From Actinomycetota bacterium (lineage in GTDB: Bacteria > Actinomycetota > Thermoleophilia > UBA2241), in the NCBI GenBank assembly GCA_012514235.1, contig JAAZAR010000034.1, positions 1-36,664 of the forward strand: a stretch of 36,664 nt of DNA, in the 5' to 3' direction. The notes below the pieces were generated by a model. That model made no database searches. It was not told where the DNA came from and saw nothing but the letters and a program-made list of their open reading frames with translations. Both the position numbers and the translations under genes were made by a program. Below, in pieces: positions 7,561 to 14,191 of this stretch; the first letter of the stretch is position 1; each line of letters starts with the position of its first letter.

Positions 7561-8661
7561 CTAGAAGCGGCCGCCCGTCCAGGCGCCGCTGATGGAGCCG
7601 TAGCTCACCACGGCGCCCGTGTGCGGGGCGTGGATCATCTGCCCGCCGCCCACGTAGATGCCCACGTGGTGGCTGTAGCTCGCGTTCCCGAAGAACACGA
7701 GGTCGCCGGGGAGCAGCGCGCTGAGCGGGACGGGCTTGCTGGCGCGCTGCTGGTCCGTGGCGCCGTGGGAGAGGCTGATGCCGATCTGGGCGTAGCAGTA
7801 CATGGTGAGACCGGAGCAGTCGAAGCCCTTGGGACTCGCTCCGCCCCAGACATACGGCACGCCGAGGTAGCGCTGGGCGATGGCGACCACGGCCGAGTGG
7901 CCGGAGCCGCCGGGGTCGACGATGGTGCCGCCGCCTCCGCCGCCGCCCGAGCTCGAAGACCCCGACGACGAGCTCGACCCGCCTGAGCCGCCCGAGGACG
8001 ACGCAGTCTGCTGGGCGGCCAGGGCACGGGCGGCGGCCTGCTCGGCGCGTTTGGCGGCCGCCGCCTCCAGCTCGGCGATCTCGTCCTTGAGCCCGCCGAC
8101 GGTGCTCTCGAGCTGTGCCTGCAGCGCGAGCACCCTGTCCTTGCTCTCCTCGCGCTGCGCGACCAGCTTGACCGCCGCCTTGCGGTCCTCCTCGAGGGCC
8201 AGCCGGCGGTCTGCGACCTCCTGGCGGTACTCCTTGGCGGCGCGCGCGGTCTGGGCGTCGTTCTCGGCCATGCGCTGCATCACGTCGAGCTGGGTGAGCA
8301 GGTCCTCGAAGCTGCGCGACGCGAACAGCACGTCGAGGATCCCGGCGCTCTCGGCCTTGTAGACCTGCCGGGCTCGCGCGGTGAGGTGGTCGTTGGCCAC
8401 GCCGAGCTTGTACTCGGCGATCTTGAGCAGGCGACGGGTGCGCTTGATGCGGTCCCGCACGTCCTCAAGCCGGGTGGCGGCCTCGTTGTAGCGCTCCACG
8501 GCCATCGACGACTGCTCGTAGACCTGAGCCAGCTCGGCCTGGACCGCGGCCAGCTTCTGCTTCTTCGCCTTGATGGGGCTGGCGGCCGCGGTGGCGGCGA
8601 GAAGCAGGACGACGAGAAGGGAGATGAGACCGACGAAGGTCGCTGTGCGGGTGGGGGTCAA
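7561..8661 (-). CDS. Secreted NlpC/P60 peptidoglycan endopeptidase with coiled coil
   Basis: This 366-residue protein has a signal/anchor helix (about residues 7-30), a long coiled coil (about 35-235) and a Ser/Gly linker (about 245-275). A C-terminal NlpC/P60 domain follows, with Cys282 in FDCSGL and His in HHVGIY, plus a third His in MIHAPH. The plan matches actinobacterial RipA/PcsB-type cell-separation hydrolases that cut stem peptides outside the cell and are held in check by the coiled coil. The open frame extends further upstream, but a TTG at 8661 lies after a perfect AAGGAGGCG (8670-8678) and before the signal peptide, so it is chosen. sepF lies just upstream in the same orientation, linking the region to cell division. 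Confidence 0.93.
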   Translation of the reverse strand: MTPTRTATFVGLISLLVVLLLAATAAASPIKAKKQKLAAVQAELAQVYEQSSMAVERYNEAATRLEDVRDRIKRTRRLLKIAEYKLGVANDHLTARARQVYKAESAGILDVLFASRSFEDLLTQLDVMQRMAENDAQTARAAKEYRQEVADRRLALEEDRKAAVKLVAQREESKDRVLALQAQLESTVGGLKDEIAELEAAAAKRAEQAAARALAAQQTASSSGGSGGSSSSSGSSSSGGGGGGGTIVDPGGSGHSAVVAIAQRYLGVPYVWGGASPKGFDCSGLTMYCYAQIGISLSHGATDQQRASKPVPLSALLPGDLVFFGNASYSHHVGIYVGGGQMIHAPHTGAVVSYGSISGAWTGGRF

Positions 8662-8725
8662 CCGGATCGCCTCCTTCGCGCCGGGTGATACCGTCCTTTG
8701 CCCGGCGCCGGGCTTTGAGCGTGGC

Positions 8726-8754
8726 ACACTAGCACCGGTCGGGGCCGTCGGCAA
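8726..8754 (-). promoter_or_regulatory. Promoter of the NlpC/P60 gene
   Basis: On the minus strand TTGCCG (8749-8754) and TAGTGT (8726-8731) are separated by 17 bases, a good sigma-70/SigA-type arrangement. A leader of about 58 nt follows, containing the perfect palindrome GCCCGGCGCCGGGC (8700-8713) before the ribosome-binding site. Confidence 0.55.
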
Positions 8755-8811
8755 ACCGGTCGGCGTTGTCGACAGGTCGATCGTGCGCGCGTGCGACATG
8801 ACCACAGTCGG

Positions 8812-9204
8812 TCAGATCCGGTTGTGGAAGCCGGGCTCGCGGACCGCGGACGCCTCGTCGCCCGAGACGTCCACGTGATCGGGCGTGAGCAGCAGGACGT
8901 CGGGCGCCACCTGCTGCAGGCCGCCCTCCAGGGCGTAGACGAGACCGCTGCAGAAGTCGGTGAGGCGCCCGGCGAGAGCGCGCTCGACGCCGTGAAGGTC
9001 CACCAGCACGGACGTGCCGGTGCGCAGCCGGTCGGCGATCGTCTGGGCGGCGTCGAAGCTGTCCGGCACGATGAGCTCGAACGCCAGCGACGGTCGGACC
9101 ACCAGACTGAGCGGGCGCGGCGCGACGTCCTCGTCCCACGCGCCGCGGCCGTACGGCTCGTCGTCCTCGTACCAGTCGTCGTGGGCGTCGTGGGCTGTCA
9201 CCAT
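8812..9204 (-). CDS. sepF: Cell division protein SepF family
   Basis: This 130-residue protein carries a SepF domain (about residues 45-118). Diagnostic stretches are DSFDAAQTIADRLR, LVDLHGVERALAGRLTDFCSG, VYALEGGLQQV and LLLTPDHVDVS. SepF binds FtsZ and anchors the ring to the membrane. Here the usual N-terminal amphipathic membrane-binding helix is not obvious; instead residues 1-30 are acidic (AHDAHDDWYEDDEP). Together with the position outside a division gene cluster, this suggests a second SepF paralogue. The start ATG at 9204 follows GGAGGG; an alternative ATG lies five codons upstream. Next downstream in the same orientation is the NlpC/P60 hydrolase, which has its own promoter. Confidence 0.85.
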   Translation of the reverse strand: MVTAHDAHDDWYEDDEPYGRGAWDEDVAPRPLSLVVRPSLAFELIVPDSFDAAQTIADRLRTGTSVLVDLHGVERALAGRLTDFCSGLVYALEGGLQQVAPDVLLLTPDHVDVSGDEASAVREPGFHNRI

Positions 9205-9310
9205 GCTCCCTCCGGTCATCGGCGGATCCTGCTCGTCTTCTCGTTCGCCGCCTCCGAGCCGTCGCCTGCCTCTGCCGTTCATCTCGGCCGAAGCCGGTCC
9301 GGTCCCTGCC

Positions 9311-9336
9311 GTCCGCGTCCCGACGTCCGCGTCCCG
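9311..9336. repeat. Short tandem repeat in the sepF/antiporter intergenic region
   Basis: GTCCGCGTCCCG occurs at 9311-9322 and again at 9325-9336, a 14-base period. It lies in the 229-bp divergent gap 9205-9433, which otherwise holds only a weak promoter-like pair for the antiporter (TTACTG 9355-9360 and TAGGGC 9377-9382, 16 bases apart). Confidence 0.4.
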
Positions 9337-9433
9337 CTCACCTCCCGCGGAGTGTTACTGCGGCCCCGCACACGGGTAGGGCTAGACCGACTCCCCTGAC
9401 GGCCGGGCCACGACACGACCCAAGGAGGCGCCG

Positions 9434-10963
9434 ATGCAGGACCTGGAACTGGTACTGGTCCTGGCCTGCATCCTCGTCCTCATCAGCATCCTCGCGAGCA
9501 AGCTGACCGGCCGCGCCGGCGTCCCCGCCCTGCTGCTCTTCCTCGGGATCGGCATGCTCGCCGGCTCGGAAGGGATCGGCGGCATCTACTTCGACGACTT
9601 CCCGCTGGCCCGCAGCGTGGGCATCGTCGCCCTCGCCCTCATCCTCTACGCCGGCGGGCTCGACACCCGCTACGCGAGCATCCACCCCGTGCTGGGCCGC
9701 GGCGTCACGCTGGCCACGGTGGGCACGCTGGCCACCGCGGGGCTCCTGGGCCTCTTCGTGACCATGACGACGGACCTCTCCGTCCTCGAGGCGCTCCTGC
9801 TGGGGGCCGTCGTCTCGTCGACGGATGCGGCGGCCGTGTTCTCCATCCTCCGCGCCAGGCACGTGCACCTCCCCGAACGGGTACGGAGCCTGCTCGAGCT
9901 CGAGTCGGGCAGCAACGACCCGATGGCCGTGTTCCTCACCGTGAGCCTCATCACCCTCATCACCGCCGAGGATTCGACGGTGCTGGGGCTCGTCGGGGGG
10001 TTCGCGCTCCAGATGGGCCTTGGAGCGCTGCTGGGCTACGTCTTCGGGCGGATCATGGTCGTGTTCATTAACCGGGTCAGCCTCGACTACGAGGGTCTCT
10101 ACCCGGTCCTCAGCCTCACGCTCGTCATGCTGACCTTCGGGGCGACGGCCTACGTCGGCGGCAGCGGTTTCCTCGCCGTGTACATCGCCGGACTGGTCAT
10201 GGGGAACCGGGCCCATATCCACAAGCGCAGCCTGACCCGGTTCCACGACGGCCTCGCCTGGCTGGCGCAGATCACCATGTTCGTCACCTTGGGCCTTCTG
10301 GTCTTCCCCAGCCGCCTCCTGCCGGTGATGGGACTCGCGTTGCTGGTCACCACCTTCCTCAAGCTCGTGGCGCGCCCGGTCAGCGTCTACCTCTGCCTGC
10401 TCGGCTCGTCGTTCTCGCTGCGCGAGCAGACGCTGATCGGCTGGGTGGGACTGCGTGGGGCCGTGCCGATCATCCTGGCCACGTTCCCCCTGGTCGCCGG
10501 CGTCCCGGCGGGCGAGGAGATCTTCAACATCTGCTTCTTCATCGTGCTGACCTCCGCGCTCCTCCAGGGCACGACCATCCCGCTCGTGGCCAAATGGCTG
10601 CGGGTGGAGGGCCCGGCCTACGAAGCGGAGCCGATCGTCTCCGGCGAGCCTGTGCGCCGGACGGTCGTGGAGTACCGCGTGCCGGAGGACTCGCCGGTGG
10701 TCGGCCGGCAGCTCGCACAAGCGGGCCTGCCGGCCGGGGCGGACGTCGTGCTGCTCCGGCGGTACGACTCCTACGTCTTCGTCCGGGGGAGCACCCGGCT
10801 GCGGCGCGGCGACCTGCTGTTGATCCTGGCGGACGAGGCCTCTCTGCGGATGCTCGACGAGCTCGGTGAACTGGTGCGGGAGCCCTCCCTCGCGGCCTGC
10901 GCCAGCGAGCCGTCCGACGCACAGGAAGACGCGCAGGAAGACGCCCAGGAGAGCGTCGCCTGA
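9434..10963 (+). CDS. CPA1-type K+ or Na+/H+ antiporter with TrkA-C domain
   Basis: This 509-residue protein has about 12-13 membrane helices (residues 5-390), then a cytosolic RCK_C/TrkA-C domain (about 405-480). The ion-exchange core shows VVSSTDAAAVF and LELESGSNDPMA, where the Asn-Asp pair is the family's cation-binding site. The layout matches NhaP2/CvrA-type potassium/proton antiporters, whose TrkA-C domain senses nucleotides. The tail is an acidic repeat, AQED three times. The ATG follows AAGGAGGCG (9421-9429). Transcription is divergent from sepF, and the gene is likely monocistronic. Cation preference cannot be told from the sequence. Confidence 0.92.
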   Translation: MQDLELVLVLACILVLISILASKLTGRAGVPALLLFLGIGMLAGSEGIGGIYFDDFPLARSVGIVALALILYAGGLDTRYASIHPVLGRGVTLATVGTLATAGLLGLFVTMTTDLSVLEALLLGAVVSSTDAAAVFSILRARHVHLPERVRSLLELESGSNDPMAVFLTVSLITLITAEDSTVLGLVGGFALQMGLGALLGYVFGRIMVVFINRVSLDYEGLYPVLSLTLVMLTFGATAYVGGSGFLAVYIAGLVMGNRAHIHKRSLTRFHDGLAWLAQITMFVTLGLLVFPSRLLPVMGLALLVTTFLKLVARPVSVYLCLLGSSFSLREQTLIGWVGLRGAVPIILATFPLVAGVPAGEEIFNICFFIVLTSALLQGTTIPLVAKWLRVEGPAYEAEPIVSGEPVRRTVVEYRVPEDSPVVGRQLAQAGLPAGADVVLLRRYDSYVFVRGSTRLRRGDLLLILADEASLRMLDELGELVREPSLAACASEPSDAQEDAQEDAQESVA

Positions 10964-11009
10964 AGCTCGGCTGGAAGCGAGCGCGAGGGCGGGGCACAGC
11001 CGTCGCCGA

Positions 11010-11510
11010 TCAGTCGGTGGCGAAATGGACGATCACGCCGCCCCACCACACCGACACGGCCGCGCAGAGAAGCAGGAACTCGAGCAGCACGCCGAGACCC
11101 ATCGCCTTGAGCGTCTCGACACTCGAGTGGAGCGCCGTACGGGCGTCGCCGTGGCGGATCAGCTCGCTGACGAGCAGCCCGGCAGCGAAGCCGACGAAGA
11201 TGCCGACCCAGGGGATGAAGACGAGGCCCGCGATGCTCGCCACCACGGCGACTGCGATGGACCAGCCGGGGACCTCGAGCTGCTTGAGTCGGCGGCCGGT
11301 GAAGACGGCGCTCGCCGACCACCCGGCGACGCAGACGAGCGCCGCGATCACGCCGGTCACCCAGCTCGCCACGGACCCGACGACCGCCGCCCAGAGGAGA
11401 AAGGTGGCGATGGCGACCGGGCTCCCGGGCAGCACCGGATAGACGACGCCGACGGCGGCCACGACGAGGAGGACGGCGGCCACGACGGTGATGACGATGT
11501 CCCAGTCCAC
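11010..11510 (-). CDS. DUF456 family membrane protein
   Basis: This 166-residue protein has four to five hydrophobic segments and the family pattern GVVYPVLPGSPVA near the N-terminus, then FIPWVGIFVGFAAGLLVSELI with the glycine-rich helix typical of DUF456. Function is unknown; the fold has Gly-zipper-like helices. The open frame continues upstream, but the hydrophobic domain begins right after the GTG at 11510. A TACGCT box lies seven bases before that GTG (minus strand 11518-11523), and no Shine-Dalgarno sequence is present, so a leaderless transcript is likely. It converges with the antiporter gene and diverges from the 22-residue peptide gene. Confidence 0.8.
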   Translation of the reverse strand: MDWDIVITVVAAVLLVVAAVGVVYPVLPGSPVAIATFLLWAAVVGSVASWVTGVIAALVCVAGWSASAVFTGRRLKQLEVPGWSIAVAVVASIAGLVFIPWVGIFVGFAAGLLVSELIRHGDARTALHSSVETLKAMGLGVLLEFLLLCAAVSVWWGGVIVHFATD

Positions 11511-11517
11511 GTCGTCG

Positions 11518-11523
11518 AGCGTA
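11518..11523 (-). promoter_or_regulatory. -10 box of the DUF456 gene, probably leaderless
   Basis: TACGCT on the minus strand ends seven bases before the GTG start. The lack of a ribosome-binding site in between supports a leaderless message. No convincing -35 is visible. Confidence 0.35.
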
Positions 11524-11643
11524 CCACCCCCGCTCCCGACCCCTGCGCGGCAGCCGATGGCGGAGCGGGCGTCTGACGGTCGCCGGGAGAGGCCGGACCC
11601 GATGGCGGGAAGACTCAGATCACCGACAGCAAGGAGGGCAACC

Positions 11644-11712
11644 ATGTACATAGGCATAGGCGCCGTCATCGCCATCATCCTGATCATCCTCCTCCTGGCC
11701 TTCGTGTTCTGA
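11644..11712 (+). CDS. 22-residue hydrophobic membrane peptide
   Basis: An ATG at 11644, placed six bases after a strong AAGGAGGG site (11630-11637), opens a 22-codon frame. The product begins MYIGIGAVIAII and ends LLLAFVF, so it is a single membrane helix with almost nothing outside. The strong ribosome-binding site, the purely hydrophobic product, and the hairpin at 11776-11812 behind it argue for a real gene. Similar tiny membrane peptides are common but mostly unstudied in Actinobacteria. It could be a small regulator of a membrane complex, or a type I toxin-like peptide; nothing here decides. Confidence 0.6.
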   Translation: MYIGIGAVIAIILIILLLAFVF

Positions 11713-11775
11713 GGCGGGAGGTTCAAGACAGCCGGCGGGCGGGCCGGCGCACGGTCGGGCCCGCCCGATCCTCAT

Positions 11776-11812
11776 ACCGGGGCCGCGCCCGCGCAGCGGG
11801 CGCGGCCCCGGT
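11776..11812 (+). terminator. 16-bp hairpin between the membrane peptide and the metalloprotease-like gene
   Basis: The arms 11776-11791 and 11797-11812 are complementary over 16 bp around loop CGCAG. It lies 64 bp after the peptide stop and only 27 bp before the next start codon, so it could also act as an attenuator for that gene. No T-run follows. Confidence 0.6.
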
Positions 11813-11839
11813 CCTGCGCCAGACGCAGAAAGGTGCAGC

Positions 11840-12628
11840 ATGCGACTCGTCGGCCGCATCCTCGTCGTCCTGATCTCCATCGTCGCGCTGCTGGCCGCCG
11901 TCTACGGGGGCACCATGGCGCTGCGCTGGCTCGACAGCAGTGACGGCTTCGGCCTGCTCGACAGGCAGCCGGAGCAGCCGCTCGCCCTCTCATCCCTGAA
12001 CGCCCACACCAGAGCGGCCGCCGACGATCCGGCGTTCCGTCGCTACTTCACGACCATGGTGCTTCCCGACCCGGATGCGTCCGGCGACGAGCCGGTGGTG
12101 GTCAAGTGGGAGCAGCCGAGGGTCACAATCAAGCTCCTCAACAAGGGCGGGCACGGCATCGAGACGTACCTTCGTCGCCTCGTCGCCCGCCTCAACCGGA
12201 TGCAGGGGGAAGTCCGCTTCGCCGTGGGCGACGACGCCCCTCGCATCACGGTCCGCTTCCTTCGCCACCAGGAGTACATGCGCGAGTTCGGGCGCGGGAG
12301 CGTCGGTACCACGCGCACCCGGTTCTTCCGCTCGTCCCCGGGACTCATCCGGGCCCGGATCGCGATCGACGCGGAGCGACAGGACAGCGCGTCGCAGCTC
12401 AAGGCGACGCTGATCCACGAGCTGACCCACGCCATCGGCGGCGGCGGGCACTTCACCCGGCTTGCGGACCGCCGCCGCAGCGTGCTCTTCCAGTCCAGCC
12501 ACATCACGTCCTGGAGCCAGGACGACGCGGCGGTGATCCGGCTCCTCTACTCGGAATGGATCACGTCCGGCATGACCGAGAGGGAGGTCAGGGCGTCGCT
12601 GCGCCGCTACGCCCGCTCGGTGGACTGA
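11840..12628 (+). CDS. Membrane-anchored HExxH metalloprotease-like protein
   Basis: This 262-residue protein has an N-terminal anchor helix (about residues 5-28) and an extracytoplasmic domain with a zinc motif. His193-Glu194-Leu-Thr-His197 is followed by AIGGGG and His204. The order HExxHxxGxxxH is close to the metzincin motif but one residue longer, so the third ligand is uncertain. The C-terminal part (QDDAAVIRLLYSEWI) resembles the helix after the active site in DUF2927-like putative peptidases. Likely a secreted or periplasm-facing protease of unknown substrate. The ATG follows AAAGGTG (11829-11835). The 2H phosphoesterase and terC genes follow in the same direction. Confidence 0.75.
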   Translation: MRLVGRILVVLISIVALLAAVYGGTMALRWLDSSDGFGLLDRQPEQPLALSSLNAHTRAAADDPAFRRYFTTMVLPDPDASGDEPVVVKWEQPRVTIKLLNKGGHGIETYLRRLVARLNRMQGEVRFAVGDDAPRITVRFLRHQEYMREFGRGSVGTTRTRFFRSSPGLIRARIAIDAERQDSASQLKATLIHELTHAIGGGGHFTRLADRRRSVLFQSSHITSWSQDDAAVIRLLYSEWITSGMTEREVRASLRRYARSVD

Positions 12629-12735
12629 CAGGTGCAGCGGCGGCCGGCTGGGCGGCGCTCGCCAACGGAGTACCGGGACGACCGGCCGCACCGCCGGGTA
12701 CGCCAAGACCGGACGGCGTTTGCCGGAGGATGAAG

Positions 12736-13383
12736 ATGGACGAGCTGACGGCTGTCGACGTGCTGCTGCTGCCCGACGCGACGGCACGCGCACGGGCGGA
12801 GGAACTGAACGCGCTGCTCAGGGAGGATCTCGGGCAGGGATTCGCGTTCGACGAGACGCACCTGCCCCACATCACCCTGCTGCAGCTCTACGCCGCCGCC
12901 GACGACCTGGATGGCCTCAACCAGGCGGTGGACGCCGTCGTGCAGGAGACGGACGTCGGCGCCGTGCGGCTGGGCGCCACCGGACTCTCCGGCGCCGGGC
13001 TCGGTACGCCCCCCGGCGTCGTCGTCGCCGCGGTGGACTTCGAGCCCGCCGAGGAGGTGGTCCGTCTTCACGAGGCGCTGCTCTCCGCCGCGGGCGCCCT
13101 CGCCGCCAACGGCGGTTCAGCCGGCGCGTTCTTCACGCTCCCCGGCGAGCCGCCGGTCAGCGCCGACACCGTGGCGTACGTGGAGCGCTTCATCTCCGAG
13201 CACGGCGGCGAGCGCTATGCTCCGCACATGAGCGTCGGCCTCGCACGCGAGTCGCTCGTGGAGCGGCTCCGCGGCGACGCACGGCTCCGGTTCGAGTCCC
13301 GCCCGGCGGCGCTGGCCGTGTGCCGGCTGGGCGACTACGGCGCGGCCCGGCAGGTGCTGCGCCGCTGGCCGGTCCGCGCCTGA
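12736..13383 (+). CDS. 2H phosphoesterase / 2'-5' RNA ligase-like protein
   Basis: This 215-residue protein shows the two His-x-Thr/Ser motifs that define the 2H superfamily: His45-Ile-Thr47 in LPHITLLQL and His164-Met-Ser166 in APHMSVGLA. Members hydrolyse cyclic phosphodiesters or act on RNA ends (LigT, CPDase); the substrate here is unknown. Two ATGs are in frame (12730 and 12736); the second has the better spacing to GGAGG (12725-12729). The gene is 13 bp upstream of terC, so they are probably cotranscribed. The 107-bp gap before it holds no other gene. Confidence 0.82.
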   Translation: MDELTAVDVLLLPDATARARAEELNALLREDLGQGFAFDETHLPHITLLQLYAAADDLDGLNQAVDAVVQETDVGAVRLGATGLSGAGLGTPPGVVVAAVDFEPAEEVVRLHEALLSAAGALAANGGSAGAFFTLPGEPPVSADTVAYVERFISEHGGERYAPHMSVGLARESLVERLRGDARLRFESRPAALAVCRLGDYGAARQVLRRWPVRA

Positions 13384-13396
13384 AAGGAGAGACCAC

Positions 13397-14152
13397 ATGG
13401 ACGTGCTCCTCGATCCCGTCAACCTGCTCGCGCTGCTCACCTTGACGGTCCTGGAGATCGTCCTCGGCATCGACAACGTCGTCTTCATCGCCATCATCAC
13501 GGACTCGCTGCCGCCCGAACGTCGTAACCTGGCCCGCCGCCTCGGCCTGGGCCTCGCGCTCTTCGGGCGGATCGCCATGGTGCTCGGCGTCTCCTGGCTG
13601 CTCACGCTCGAGCATCCGCTGTTCACCGTCCTGGACCACGACATCACCATCAGCGGGCTCATCCTGATCGCCGGCGGTCTCTTCCTGTTGTACAAGGCCG
13701 TCCGGGAGATCTTCGACACGACCGAGCTGCACGAGGCGGACCGCGGCGTCGCGCAGCGGCGCGTGTCGCTGGCGGGTGTCGTCGCGCAGATCCTGCTCAT
13801 CGACATGATCTTCGCCATCGACTCGGTGCTCACGGCCGTCGGCATGACGGACGAGGTGCTCCTGATCATCGCCGCCATCACCATCGCGATCGGCGTGATG
13901 ATGTTCTTCGCGACGCCCGTGGCGGACTTCATCGGCCGCCACGCGAGCGTGAAGCTCCTGGCGCTCGCGTTCCTCGTCCTCATCGGCGTGATGCTGATCC
14001 TGGAGGGAGTGGGAGAGCCGATCGAGCGCACCACGGTGTACGTGGCGATCGTCTTCGCGCTGGGCGTGGAGTACCTCAACTTCCGCCGGCGCCGCAACCT
14101 GCAGCGTCGGGGCGGGGGTAAGGGCGTGATCCCGGGACAGGAAGGGCTGTGA
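13397..14152 (+). CDS. TerC family integral membrane protein
   Basis: This 251-residue protein has seven predicted membrane helices. It carries the TerC hallmarks LEIVLGIDNVVFIAI near the N-terminus and LIDMIFAIDSVLTAVGMT in the second half, where paired aspartates line the transport site. The C-terminus is a basic tail (RRRRNLQRR). TerC proteins export manganese or support metalation of secreted enzymes; some give tellurite resistance. The ATG follows AAAGGAGAG (13383-13391) with good spacing. The preceding 2H phosphoesterase gene is 13 bp away. No yybP-ykoY manganese riboswitch could be seen in the short gap. Confidence 0.93.
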   Translation: MDVLLDPVNLLALLTLTVLEIVLGIDNVVFIAIITDSLPPERRNLARRLGLGLALFGRIAMVLGVSWLLTLEHPLFTVLDHDITISGLILIAGGLFLLYKAVREIFDTTELHEADRGVAQRRVSLAGVVAQILLIDMIFAIDSVLTAVGMTDEVLLIIAAITIAIGVMMFFATPVADFIGRHASVKLLALAFLVLIGVMLILEGVGEPIERTTVYVAIVFALGVEYLNFRRRRNLQRRGGGKGVIPGQEGL

Positions 14153-14158
14153 GCCGGG

Positions 14159-14191
14159 AGGCCGCCCGCCTCAGGGCTCCTCGGGCGGCCT
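14159..14191. terminator. Bidirectional hairpin between terC and the kinase gene
   Basis: AGGCCGCCCG (14159-14168) pairs with CGGGCGGCCT (14182-14191) over 10 bp, loop 13 bases. It lies between convergent genes, the right arm overlapping the last codons of the minus-strand kinase. Confidence 0.55.

Noticed and set aside
8662..8725. ydaO-type c-di-AMP riboswitch upstream of the NlpC/P60 gene
   Set aside because: Such riboswitches are common before NlpC/P60 genes, but the leader downstream of the visible promoter is only about 58 nt and lacks the conserved core.
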